Part shown: positions 40,551-48,828 of the stretch, one piece after another
How positions within the stretch are numbered: the stretch's first letter is position 1
Layout of the letters: the number at the start of each line of letters is the position of its first letter
Assembly: GCF_022230955.1 (NCBI RefSeq)
Contig: NZ_JAKKFI010000045.1
Coordinates: forward strand, 92,918-156,917
Direction of reading: 5' to 3'
Source of the DNA: Micromonospora cabrerizensis
GTDB taxonomy: Bacteria; Actinomycetota; Actinomycetes; Mycobacteriales; Micromonosporaceae
DNA: 64,000 nucleotides
Made by a program: the position numbers and the translations under genes
Notes under the pieces: generated by a model
Database searches by the model: none
Told to the model about the DNA's origin: nothing
What the model saw: only the letters and a program-made list of their open reading frames with translations

Positions 40551-43220
40551 TTACACCGACGGCTGCTCGTCCCCACCGAGCAGCCAGGTGTCCTTGGACC
40601 CACCGCCTCGGGACGAGTTGACGATCATGCTGCCGGCCGGCGCGACCCGGGTCAGCGCCACCGGCGCGACCTCGGCGGTGTCGCCGAGGAACACGAAGGC
40701 CCGCAGGTCGACATGGCGGGGGGCGAGAGCCGTGCCGTCGAAGACCGGGTGGGTGGTCAGCGTGATCATCTCCTGGGCGATCCACCGGTGCGGGGCCGCG
40801 AGGATCTGCTCCCGGACGGCGTCCAGTTCCTCCGCCTCGGCCCGGGGGCCGATCACCACCCGGTCGCCGCCGTACCCGTCGACCGGCTTGAGCACCAGCT
40901 CGTCGAGCCGGCCCAGCACCTCGGCCCGCTGCTCGGGCAGCCCGCACAGGTACGTCGGCACGTCGCCCAGCAGAGCCTTCTCACCCAGGTAGTACTCGAT
41001 CAGCCGGGGCACGTACGCGTACAGCGCCTTGTCGTCGCCGACACCGTTGCCCAGCGCGTTGGCCAGCGTGAGCCGCCCGGCGTGCACCGCGGCGAGCAGC
41101 GGCCAGCCCAGCGGCACCCCGTCGGCGCCCGGCGCGTGCAGCAACGCCTCCTCGTCCATCCGCAGGTAGATCACGTCCACCTCGCTGCGGCAGCCCTCGC
41201 GGACCAACCGGACCCGGCCCTCCTCGACCAACAGGTCGTTGGTCTCGGTCAGGGGCACGCCCATCTCGTCGGCGAGCAGCCGGTGCTCGAACCACGCGGG
41301 ATCACCGGGACCACTGCTGAGCACGACCACGGCGGGGTCGTCGGCAGCCGCCGGCGCGGCGGCGACCAGCGCCCGGTACAGCATCGCCGGCGTCTCGTCG
41401 GCGGGCAGCAGATCGGCCGGCACCGGCAGCTCCGGCAGCACCGCCTGGGTCAGCCGCCGGTTCTGCACCGCGTAGCCGATCCCGGAGGGCACCCGCAGGT
41501 TGTCCTCCAGCACGTACCAGCCGCCGTCCGGGTCCCGGACGAGATCGGTGCCGGACACCTGGGCGCGGGTCCTCCGCCGGCCCATCAGCGCCCCGGTCGG
41601 GCGCAGACCGGGAGAGGACTCCACCACCCAGGCCGGCACCACGCCGTCGGCCACCGCGGCCCGGTCCGCGTAGACGTCGCGCAGGAACGCGTCGAGGGCG
41701 CGGGCGCGCTGCACCAGGCCGGCGCGCAGGGTCCGCCAGTCGGCGGCGGGCACGACACGCGGCACCAGGTCGACGGGGAAGAGCCGGGTGCTCGCCTCGC
41801 CGGCCACGCTGAACGTCACCCCGCGGGCCCGCTGCTCCTCGTCCCGGTCGTTCTCCCGTTGACGCAGGCCGCCGGCGCCGAGGCCGCGCAGGGCGGCCAG
41901 CAGCGGACGGTACGCCGGCTCCGGGCCGCCCGGCCCGAAGACCTCGTCGGACGAGTCGGTGTAGGTGGGCAGGACGGGCAGCGGCGACACCCCGGGCAGG
42001 GGCTCGCGGACCCGTCCCCGGGTCTCGTCGAGGAGCAGGTCGACCACGTCGGCCAACCGGCCGCGCCGCTCGTACGCCCGCCGCTGCCGCGCGGCGGAGC
42101 TGCCACGCTCCAGCGCGTACCGGGTCAGCTCACTGACCTGCTGCCAGTCACCGGTCGCCTCCAACTGTGGACGCAGGTCGGTCACCAGACGGCGGACCGC
42201 CTCGGCGGCCGGCACCGGCCGGGCCGAGCGGGGCAGGTCGAGCAGGTCACCCTCCAACCCGGACCGGGCTGCCCGCCAGACGGCGGCGCGCAGCACCGGT
42301 GGCCGTACGCCGGTGCGCTCCACGCCGGCGCGCAGCGCGGCGACCTCCCGCCGGACGAGCGCCCGGAACAGGCCGGTGAGCAGGACGATGGTCTCCACGT
42401 CGGAGTTGGCGTCGGTGATCCGCAGTTCCACGGTGGGCACGTGGGCCGACGGCCGGACATCGAAATAGATCATGGCGGGGTCGGTGATGGTCTCGGAGGA
42501 GATCAGCTCGGCGACCAGCGCCTCGTGGTCCGCTGCGCTGGTCACCTCGCCCGGGTCACCCGCCGTGGGCCAGCGTTGCCAGACCAGCGACCGGACGCTG
42601 GCGTAACCGCTGTCCTGTCCCATCCAGTACGGCGAGCTGGTGGAGAGAGCGAGCAGGACGGGCAGCCACGGCTGGACCCGGCGGGTGACGGCCACCGCGA
42701 GATCCCGGTCGGACACCCCGACGTGCACCTGCGCGCCGCAGATCAACTGTTCCCGGGCGAGCATCTGGTACTCGTCGAGCATCCGGCGGTAGCGGGAGGT
42801 CGGGGTGACGCTCGGGTCGCCGTCGGCGCGCAGCGGCACCGTACCGGCCGCCACGATGCCCAGCCCGGCCCGGTCGGCGACCCGGACGGCGAGCTGACGC
42901 AACCGGGTCAGCTCGTCGCGGATCTCATCGAGGGTGCGGCAGACCTCGGTGTTCGTCTCCACCACGCTGCGGTGCAGTTCGGCGGTGAACGAGGTCGCCG
43001 GCAGCCGGTCGAGCAGTTCACCGGCCCGGGGCACCAGTTCGCGGGTGTGCAGGTCGACGACGTGGAACTCCTCCTCCACGCCGATCGTCGCCAGGTCCGC
43101 CGGGTCACCGTCGGCCAGGGACGCGACCGGGCTGTGGCGGGGCGTGGGCAGTGTCCGGCCGTTGCCGGACCGGCCCGTCGACCCGTCGAACGTCGGCACG
43201 TTCGTGGTGTTGTCGGCCAT
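40551..43220 (-). CDS. Carboxylate-amine ligase (GCS2/YbdK) fused to circularly permuted type 2 ATP-grasp
   Basis: This 889-residue fusion has two ligase modules. Residues about 46-370 are a glutamate-cysteine-ligase-2-type fold: IGVEEEFHVVDLHTRELVPR, ELHRSVVETNTEVC, QLICGAQVHVGVSDRD, LALSTSSPYWMGQDSGYASV. Residues about 420-880 are a CP-ATP-grasp domain with WYVLEDNLRVPSGIGYAVQN, DDPAVVVLSSGPGDPAWFEH, VIYLRMDEEALLHAPG and NALGNGVGDDKALYAYVP. Each could activate a carboxylate by phosphorylation and join it to an amine. With the amidotransferase 99 bases downstream, formation of an amidated small peptide is plausible. ATG 43220 (GGGGTGAG upstream) is chosen; 43226 is another Met. Actinobacteria carry such fusions, but products are rarely known. 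Confidence 0.88.
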   Translation of the reverse strand: MADNTTNVPTFDGSTGRSGNGRTLPTPRHSPVASLADGDPADLATIGVEEEFHVVDLHTRELVPRAGELLDRLPATSFTAELHRSVVETNTEVCRTLDEIRDELTRLRQLAVRVADRAGLGIVAAGTVPLRADGDPSVTPTSRYRRMLDEYQMLAREQLICGAQVHVGVSDRDLAVAVTRRVQPWLPVLLALSTSSPYWMGQDSGYASVRSLVWQRWPTAGDPGEVTSAADHEALVAELISSETITDPAMIYFDVRPSAHVPTVELRITDANSDVETIVLLTGLFRALVRREVAALRAGVERTGVRPPVLRAAVWRAARSGLEGDLLDLPRSARPVPAAEAVRRLVTDLRPQLEATGDWQQVSELTRYALERGSSAARQRRAYERRGRLADVVDLLLDETRGRVREPLPGVSPLPVLPTYTDSSDEVFGPGGPEPAYRPLLAALRGLGAGGLRQRENDRDEEQRARGVTFSVAGEASTRLFPVDLVPRVVPAADWRTLRAGLVQRARALDAFLRDVYADRAAVADGVVPAWVVESSPGLRPTGALMGRRRTRAQVSGTDLVRDPDGGWYVLEDNLRVPSGIGYAVQNRRLTQAVLPELPVPADLLPADETPAMLYRALVAAAPAAADDPAVVVLSSGPGDPAWFEHRLLADEMGVPLTETNDLLVEEGRVRLVREGCRSEVDVIYLRMDEEALLHAPGADGVPLGWPLLAAVHAGRLTLANALGNGVGDDKALYAYVPRLIEYYLGEKALLGDVPTYLCGLPEQRAEVLGRLDELVLKPVDGYGGDRVVIGPRAEAEELDAVREQILAAPHRWIAQEMITLTTHPVFDGTALAPRHVDLRAFVFLGDTAEVAPVALTRVAPAGSMIVNSSRGGGSKDTWLLGGDEQPSV

Positions 43221-43371
43221 GCTCACCCCGGTTCGCGTGTCGGTGCTCTCGGCTGTCCGACGAGCGTTCCCAGGGTTGGTACCGGGGGTGTTTCCGGCGC
43301 GTTAAGGTGACGCGCCGGTCTCCGCACGCCCCGCGGCGCGCAGCCGCTCCCGTCGAATCGACGGGCATGGC

Positions 43372-43410
43372 GATGTCGGGGTATCCCGCCGATCCGGATA
43401 CCCCGACATC
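43372..43410 (-). terminator. 15-bp hairpin terminator after cellulase gene
   Basis: GATGTCGGGGTATCC (43372-43386) is perfectly complementary to 43396-43410, with a 9-base loop. It lies between the cellulase stop (43450) and the GCS2 fusion start (43220), on the minus-strand path. The remaining gap (43221-43371) has no recognised gene. Confidence 0.85.
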
Positions 43411-43449
43411 AGTGAGCCCGTGTGGATCACGGCCTGGGAGCGGCAGGGG

Positions 43450-44799
43450 TCACCTCATGTTGGCCACCACGAACGGCGCGTGGCCGTGCAGGTGGTTGTT
43501 CCACCCGCCGGTCACCGGCGCTCCCGGGCTGAGCAGGTTGGTGGTGTCGGTGCCGACGTCGAGTTTCCACGCCGTCCAGGAGATGCCGTTGGTCTTCATC
43601 CAGTCGATCCAGGACTGCGCCTCCGGCAGGCAGGAGCGACCGTCGAGGCCACCGTCGGCGTGGCTGGCCCCCCACTCGGTGACGAACAGCGCCAGCCCCG
43701 CGCGGATCGCGGCGTCGCCCTTGGCGCGCAGTGCCGCCCCGTGGGTGCACGAGTAGAAGTGCAGCGTGTACATCAGGTTGGTGCCGGCGACCGGGCTGGC
43801 CGCCGCGACGTCCACGTCCTGCGACCAGGTCGGGGTGCCGAGCACGACGATGTTGTCCGGGTCGGCGGCGCGGATCGCGGAGACCACAGCCTGGTGGTAC
43901 GGCTTGATGACGCTGGTCCAGCTCACCTGCAACGGCTCGTTGTAGGGCTCCCAGATCACGTTGGGCAGATGACCGTAACGGCGGGCCAGGTCACCGAAGA
44001 ACGCCACCGCCTGGGACTGGTTGTTCTGTGCCTCGTGGGCGTGCCAGTCGACGATCACGTAGACCCCGGCGCTGACCGCGTTGTTGATGATGGTCTCCAC
44101 CTGCGTACGTGCCTTGTTAGGGTCACTGAGGTACGCGCCCGCCGGCTCCACACCCATGGCCGCGCGGATCACCTGGAGGTTCCAGGTGTCCCGCATCCAG
44201 GTCAACGCGGAGAGGTTCTCGGCGTACGGTGCGGTCTCCCAGTTGAGCCACATGCTGCTGACGCCCCGCAACTGCACCCGCGCGCCGGTCCGGTCGCACA
44301 TCGTGGTGCCGCAGACCCGCAGTTGCCCGTGCCGCTCGACCGGGGTGCCGGTGGTCGGCGGCGGAGTGGTGGGTGGTGGGGTCGTGGGCGGCGGCGTGGT
44401 CGGTGGCGGGCCACCCGCGCAGGACGCGCCGTTCACGGTGCAGTTGACCGGGGTCCCGGAGCCGTTGACGAGGAAACCGAACGAGGTCGAGGCGCCGGCG
44501 GCGAGGGTGCCGTTCCAGGACACGTTGGTGAAGGTGTAGCGGCTGCCGGAGGTCGACTGCTGGGCGTTCCACGACTGGCTGACGGTCGAGGAGGACGGCA
44601 GGTCGAACTCGACCCGCCAGCTGGTGATCGGCGCGGAGGTGTCGTTGGTGACGGTGACCTGCCCCTGGTAGCCACTGCCCCAGCTGTTGGTCACGGCGAA
44701 CACGGCGGTCGCCGCGCTGGCCGGGGAGGCGGCCAACGCCACCCCACCGGCCAGCAGGCCGGCGACGGCCAGGGTCGTGACAAGTCTCGGTGCGCGCAT
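43450..44799 (-). CDS. Secreted GH5-family endoglucanase with N-terminal CBM2
   Basis: This 449-residue secreted cellulase has a signal peptide (VTTLAVAGLLAGGVALAAS, cleaved near ASA/ATA), then a family 2 carbohydrate-binding module (residues about 30-128; ATAVFAVTNSWGSGYQGQ, ITSWRVEFDLPSSSTVSQSW, paired Cys NCTVNGASC), a PPPTTPPPTT linker (about 133-150), and the GH5 catalytic domain. The domain has VQLRGVSSMWLNWETAP, VIVDWHAHEAQNN, NVIWEPYNEPLQVSW with the acid/base Glu and LFVTEWGASHADGG with the nucleophile Glu. It degrades beta-1,4-glucans outside the cell. The first 90 bases upstream show no clear operator. The ribosome site before ATG 44799 is weak. Confidence 0.95.
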   Translation of the reverse strand: MRAPRLVTTLAVAGLLAGGVALAASPASAATAVFAVTNSWGSGYQGQVTVTNDTSAPITSWRVEFDLPSSSTVSQSWNAQQSTSGSRYTFTNVSWNGTLAAGASTSFGFLVNGSGTPVNCTVNGASCAGGPPPTTPPPTTPPPTTPPPTTGTPVERHGQLRVCGTTMCDRTGARVQLRGVSSMWLNWETAPYAENLSALTWMRDTWNLQVIRAAMGVEPAGAYLSDPNKARTQVETIINNAVSAGVYVIVDWHAHEAQNNQSQAVAFFGDLARRYGHLPNVIWEPYNEPLQVSWTSVIKPYHQAVVSAIRAADPDNIVVLGTPTWSQDVDVAAASPVAGTNLMYTLHFYSCTHGAALRAKGDAAIRAGLALFVTEWGASHADGGLDGRSCLPEAQSWIDWMKTNGISWTAWKLDVGTDTTNLLSPGAPVTGGWNNHLHGHAPFVVANMR

Positions 44800-44889
44800 G
44801 CGGAACCCGCTTCGGATCGACGGTGGTGGTCGGAGGCGGGGCGGCGCCTTCGCGCACCATATCGATCAATGCCGATGGAGACAAGGCGC

Positions 44890-45492
44890 TCAGGCCGCCC
44901 TGCGTACCCGGTAGGCCAGGTGGGTGACGCCGTCGCCCTCGACGAGGCTGATCGGACCGTCCAGCTGAAGTGGTGCGATCTTCAGGTCGGCGAAGAGCGG
45001 GATGCCCGCACCGAGCAGGACCGGGACGAGCTCGACGTGCACCTCGTCGAGCAGGCCGGCCTCGATGACCTGGGCCGCGATGGTGCCGCCGTTGACACCG
45101 ACCTCCTTGTCGCCGGCGATCGCCTTCGCCCGGTCGATGGCACTCTCGATGCCGTCGGTGACGAAGACGAAGGAGTCGTTCTCCGGCTCCCAGCCCTCCG
45201 GCACACTGTGCGTGACCACCACGACGGGCACGTCCAGCGGATGCCGGCCACCCCATCCACTGGTGATGTCGAAGAGCCTCCGGCCGACGACGAGCGCGCC
45301 GGTCCGCTCGGTGAGAGCCCGCAGGTGCCGGGCACTCGCGGCGGACGTCCGGAAGGTCAGCTCGGGGTCGGCCGTCGGCGTCTCGACGTCGCCCGTCTCG
45401 TACCACTGGAACAGGTACTCGAAGCCACCGTGGGACGCGTCCGCGATGTAGCCGTCCAACGACATCGTCGCCCAGGTCGTCACCTGCGTCAT
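44890..45492 (-). CDS. RibD C-terminal/dihydrofolate-reductase-like protein, copy B
   Basis: This 200-residue reductase-fold protein has VTTWATMSLDGYIADASHGG, TGALVVGRRLFDITSGWGG, VVVVTHSVPEGWEPEND, VGVNGGTIAAQVIEAGLLDE and VHVELVPVLLGAGIPLFADL, the landmarks of the bifunctional-deaminase/reductase family. Such proteins are small NADPH-dependent reductases with unknown substrates. It is divergent from the aldo/keto reductase at 45639, with 146 bases between. Start ATG 45492 follows GGAGTGGATCG. It is a distinct paralogue from the one at 35592. Confidence 0.88.
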   Translation of the reverse strand: MTQVTTWATMSLDGYIADASHGGFEYLFQWYETGDVETPTADPELTFRTSAASARHLRALTERTGALVVGRRLFDITSGWGGRHPLDVPVVVVTHSVPEGWEPENDSFVFVTDGIESAIDRAKAIAGDKEVGVNGGTIAAQVIEAGLLDEVHVELVPVLLGAGIPLFADLKIAPLQLDGPISLVEGDGVTHLAYRVRRAA

Positions 45493-45625
45493 CGATCCAC
45501 TCCTCGGTCCGTGCCGTGTCGGCTCGTCGGTGAGACCGGGTGTGCCCGGCCCTCACCCCATGGTCGAACCTGGGGCGGCATTCCTCGACACGTGCGGCGA
45601 GATTTTCGCGGCGCGTCGGCTGTCG

Positions 45626-45638
45626 TAGCGTGGGACGC
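45626..45638 (+). promoter_or_regulatory. Leaderless promoter -10 element before aldo/keto reductase
   Basis: TAGCGT (45626-45631) fits the TAnnnT consensus, followed by 7 bases to ATG 45639. The start lies where transcription would begin, so the transcript is probably leaderless; there is no ribosome binding site. Confidence 0.6.
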
Positions 45639-46616
45639 ATGCGAACCACCACGCTGGGCAGCGCAGGTCCCGAGGTCGGCGTCATCGGCCTCGGGTGCAT
45701 GGGCATGAGCCACGGTTACGACATCAGCGGCCCCCGCGACGACGACACCTCGATCTCGGTCATCCACCAGGCTCTCGACCTGGGTGCCACCCTGATCGAC
45801 ACGTCCGACGTGTACGGGCCCCACACCAACGAGGAGCTGGTGGGACGGGCACTGGCCGGCGGCCACCGGGAGCGGGCCGTCCTGGCGACGAAGGTCGGCC
45901 TGGTCGCCACCTCCCCCACCGGCGGTCCCGGCAACTCGCCGAAGATCGGCAACAACGGCCGTCCGGAGCACATCCGCGCGGCGATCGACGACAGCCTGCG
46001 CCGGCTCGGCACCGACCACGTCGACCTCTACCAGTTGCACCGGGTCGACCCGGAGGTGCCCATCGAGGACTCCTGGGGTGCGATGGCGGAGGTCGTGGCC
46101 GCGGGCAAGGCACGCCAGATCGGGCTGTCCGAGGTGACGGTCGCGCAGATCGCGCGAGCCCAGGCGGTGCACCCGGTGGCGTCGGTGCAGTCCGAGTTGT
46201 CGCTGTGGACCCGCGACCCGCTGGCCGAGGTGCTGCCGTACTGCGCCGAGCAGGGCATCGCGTTCCTGCCGTTCTCCCCGCTCGGTCGCGGTTTCCTCGC
46301 CGGCCGGTTCACCTCGTTCGACGACCTGCCCGCCGACGACTTCCGCCGTGGCCTGCCGCGCTTCCAGCAGGACGCGCTGCGCGCCAACCTCGCCATCGTC
46401 GCCCGGGTCCGGGAGGTCGCGGACCGGGCCGGCGTCACGTCCGCGCAGGTCGCGCTCGCGTGGGTGGTCGGCCAGGGTGACCAGGTCATTCCGATCCCCG
46501 GCACCAAGACCCCGAAGTACCTGGCGGACAACTGCGCCGCCGGAGACGTGCGGCTCGGCGCCGAGGATCTGGCCGACCTGGACGCCCTGCCCGCGCCCGA
46601 GGGCGGTCGCTACTGA
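45639..46616 (+). CDS. Aldo/keto reductase
   Basis: This 325-residue NADPH-dependent reductase has the AKR barrel motifs VGVIGLGCMGMSHGYDISG, LIDTSDVYGPHTNEELVGRA with catalytic Asp and Tyr, RAVLATKVGLVATSPTGG with Lys, YQLHRVDPEVPIEDSWGAM with His, GLSEVTVAQIARAQAV and IPIPGTKTPKYLADNCAA, the cofactor-phosphate loop. It acts on aldehydes or ketones in the cytoplasm; the substrate is unknown. It is transcribed from a leaderless-type promoter, divergent from the RibD-like gene. It is convergent with, and close to, the DUF2071-type gene. Confidence 0.92.
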   Translation: MRTTTLGSAGPEVGVIGLGCMGMSHGYDISGPRDDDTSISVIHQALDLGATLIDTSDVYGPHTNEELVGRALAGGHRERAVLATKVGLVATSPTGGPGNSPKIGNNGRPEHIRAAIDDSLRRLGTDHVDLYQLHRVDPEVPIEDSWGAMAEVVAAGKARQIGLSEVTVAQIARAQAVHPVASVQSELSLWTRDPLAEVLPYCAEQGIAFLPFSPLGRGFLAGRFTSFDDLPADDFRRGLPRFQQDALRANLAIVARVREVADRAGVTSAQVALAWVVGQGDQVIPIPGTKTPKYLADNCAAGDVRLGAEDLADLDALPAPEGGRY

Positions 46617-46621
46617 CAACC

Positions 46622-46653
46622 CGGCGGCCCGGCCACACTCAGCCGGGCCGCCG
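46622..46653. terminator. Terminator shared by convergent genes
   Basis: A 12-bp perfect stem (46622-46633 with 46642-46653) and 8-base loop lies just after the aldo/keto reductase stop; its second arm overlaps the stop codon and last codons of the convergent gene at 46639. Confidence 0.8.
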
Positions 46654-47382
46654 CACCGCCACCGGCGGGCCGAACCTGACCCCGACGCCGGGCGAGTAGA
46701 GCACGCTGACCGGCGGCCCGACCGGCGCCGGCAGCCCGGCGGCGGCGATCAACTCGTCGTCGAGGTGCAGCAGCTCGGCCCGGTGCAGCGGCCAGCGCGG
46801 ATGCCAGTTCGGCAGGTGCAGCGTGCGCCCGTACGCCCGGGTGTGCAGCCCCCAGCGGGCGGTGACGAAATGCTCGAGGGGCGTCGGGTCGGTGACCTGC
46901 TCCCCCACCCGCACCACCATGCGGCTCGTCGTGCCCGCCGGGCCGGGCCAGCGTCGCCGGCACCGGTAGGTGAGGCGGTCACCGTCGCGGTCCATCCGCA
47001 TCGAGGACCAGAGGTACGGCAGACGCAGCGTCGCCCGTGCCACCAGCACCGGCACCAGGCGGGACGCGTCCAGCGACCGGAACACGACGGCCCGCCGACC
47101 GAGGTCGTCGACGGAGTAGAGCCGGACGTTGGTCTCCCAGAACGTGCCGAAGTACGGCACCCCGGGACCTCGCCCGAAGCCCAGCCCGACCATCCGGAAG
47201 CCGATCAGCCCGACGTGGCTGACGCCGTCCAGCGTGTCCGGACGGGTCCCGACCGGCAGCAGTGGTGCGACGAGCGCCGGGTCGACGGCCCAGTGCAGGA
47301 AGGTGAGGTGCTCCCAGCGCTGGCCCAGGATCGCCCAGGGGAACGACTGCCGGGGCGAGTGGTCGACCGGTTCGATGTCCAC
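46639..47382 (-). CDS. YqjF/DUF2071-family protein
   Basis: This 247-residue protein matches the DUF2071 (YqjF) family: WAILGQRWEHLTFLHWAVDP at the N-terminus, LLPVGTRPDTLDGVSHVGLI, VRLYSVDDLGRRAVVFRSLD and RAELLHLDDELIAAAGLPAP. Family members fold as a lipocalin-like barrel and lack a confirmed enzymatic function. No signal peptide or membrane helix. It is 19 bases after the AlkZ-like gene on the same strand, so the two may share a transcript and a DNA-damage or general stress context. The start ATG 47382 is not preceded by a strong ribosome site. Confidence 0.85.
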   Translation of the reverse strand: MDIEPVDHSPRQSFPWAILGQRWEHLTFLHWAVDPALVAPLLPVGTRPDTLDGVSHVGLIGFRMVGLGFGRGPGVPYFGTFWETNVRLYSVDDLGRRAVVFRSLDASRLVPVLVARATLRLPYLWSSMRMDRDGDRLTYRCRRRWPGPAGTTSRMVVRVGEQVTDPTPLEHFVTARWGLHTRAYGRTLHLPNWHPRWPLHRAELLHLDDELIAAAGLPAPVGPPVSVLYSPGVGVRFGPPVAVRRPG

Positions 47383-47401
47383 CCCCTCATCGTGCCCTGC
47401 C

Positions 47402-48559
47402 TCAGGCGTGCGGACCGACGCTCACCGTGCCGACGGTCAGCGTGGCTCGGCCTTCCAGGATCTGACCGACCCGCTCGACCTCCTCCGCCAGCTCTCGCCG
47501 GCGACCGGCACCGAGCGCCCGCAACGGCTCGACCGTGATGTGGATGGTGCGGCCGGAGCGACGCGAATGCCAGACACCGGCGACCGTCCCGTCGACCAGC
47601 AGCACCGGATGGTTGCCGGCCTGCCCTCGGGCCAGCGCCCGCTCGGCGGCCGCGCCGGGAAAGAGCAGGTCGCGCGGATGACAACCCACCGCGTACGCGT
47701 CGAAGTAGGGCAGCAACCGCACCCCGGACGGCTGGTCGTCGGGGAAGTCGGTGTCGCCGGCGACGACCCAGGACGGCGTGCCCGCCACGGTCACCTCGGT
47801 CAGGTCCAGTGCGTCGAACAGCGACGTCGCCCATCCCGGGGGCACCGCCATCCACCGGGCGAAGTGTGCCGGGGTGGCCGGCCCGTACGCGTACAGGTAG
47901 CGGCGGACGAGATCGGCCAGCGCGGCCCGGCCGGCCAGCGGCACGAACCCGGGCAGCCACCGGGCCGGGCTGGTGTACGTGGTGGCACGGCCCCGGTTCG
48001 GCCCGAAGCAGATGACCCCGCTGCGGCTGGCGGCCGCCATCGCGGCGATCCATCGCGGCCAGGTGTCCTGGAACGCCTCCATGACCCGTTCGCCGGCCCA
48101 CGGGCCGGTGCGGGCCACCACCTCCTCGGTCAACTCGGCGGTGGTCAGCTCGGCGTCGGCCACCGCCTCGGCGATCGCGGCGAGCACCTGCTCGGTCTGC
48201 TCCGGGGTCAGCAGGCCGCCGCTCTCCGCTGGCGGCACGGGCAGCGCGCTCAACGCACCGGCCCACATCGGCAGGTCGGCGGCGGCAAGCAGGTGCACGG
48301 TGCCGCGCGGGCCGCGACTCTTGACCAGCGTGCGGTCAGTCCACAGTGCCTGGCGCACCAGAGCGCGGGTCGCGCCCGGCACCCGCAGGCCGACGGACAG
48401 CTCGGCGGCGGAGGCGACCTGGGCGTGCGCGCCGCACATCGTCGACACCACGCCAGCGACCGCGTCGGTGTCCGGGTCAGCTCGCTGGTCGGTCGACGGC
48501 GCAAGCGCGTGCCGGTGCAGCCGCCGAGCCGACACCTGCGCCCAGCTCAGGTCGATCAT
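47402..48559 (-). CDS. Winged-helix AlkZ-like DNA glycosylase (HTH_42 family)
   Basis: This 385-residue protein belongs to the winged-helix HTH_42 family. Streptomyces AlkZ, a member, removes alkylated bases and unhooks interstrand cross-links. The catalytic motif in that family is [QH]xQ; here CGAHAQVASAAELS (residues about 42-55) has His-Ala-Gln, the HxQ variant. Further landmarks are TRALVRQALWTDRTLVKSRG, RGTVHLLAAADLPMW, SGVICFGPNRGRATTYTSPA and LPYFDAYAVGCHPRDLL. Whether it protects against a particular toxin or repairs general alkyl damage cannot be seen. ATG 48559 is selected because GGAGG precedes it at about 6 bases. The next gene on the strand is the DUF2071 protein. Confidence 0.85.
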   Translation of the reverse strand: MIDLSWAQVSARRLHRHALAPSTDQRADPDTDAVAGVVSTMCGAHAQVASAAELSVGLRVPGATRALVRQALWTDRTLVKSRGPRGTVHLLAAADLPMWAGALSALPVPPAESGGLLTPEQTEQVLAAIAEAVADAELTTAELTEEVVARTGPWAGERVMEAFQDTWPRWIAAMAAASRSGVICFGPNRGRATTYTSPARWLPGFVPLAGRAALADLVRRYLYAYGPATPAHFARWMAVPPGWATSLFDALDLTEVTVAGTPSWVVAGDTDFPDDQPSGVRLLPYFDAYAVGCHPRDLLFPGAAAERALARGQAGNHPVLLVDGTVAGVWHSRRSGRTIHITVEPLRALGAGRRRELAEEVERVGQILEGRATLTVGTVSVGPHA

Positions 48560-48828
48560 CGCGGGCCTCCACCGACGGCGCGGACGCCGGTCGGGCCCGA
48601 CCACGGGACGTCGACACCGCAGATCCTCATGCCGCCCACGTTACGACCGGCGTACGTCACTTTCCGCAGGCGAAGGCACCCTCGGACGGCTGGCCTGGGC
48701 TCTCCCCCGCCGTCGGCCCGGGGAGCCGCATCCTCACCCGTCGTAGGCTGGTACCGGTGTTGGACCCTGTGCAAAACGTACAGACCGCCACAGGTAGGAC
48801 AGCCGGTGACGTATCGGAGGGCGTACGC

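Noticed and set aside
40518..43310. 930-aa plus-strand open frame opposite the GCS2/ATP-grasp gene
   Set aside because: No recognisable fold; the minus strand has catalytic motifs and a ribosome site.
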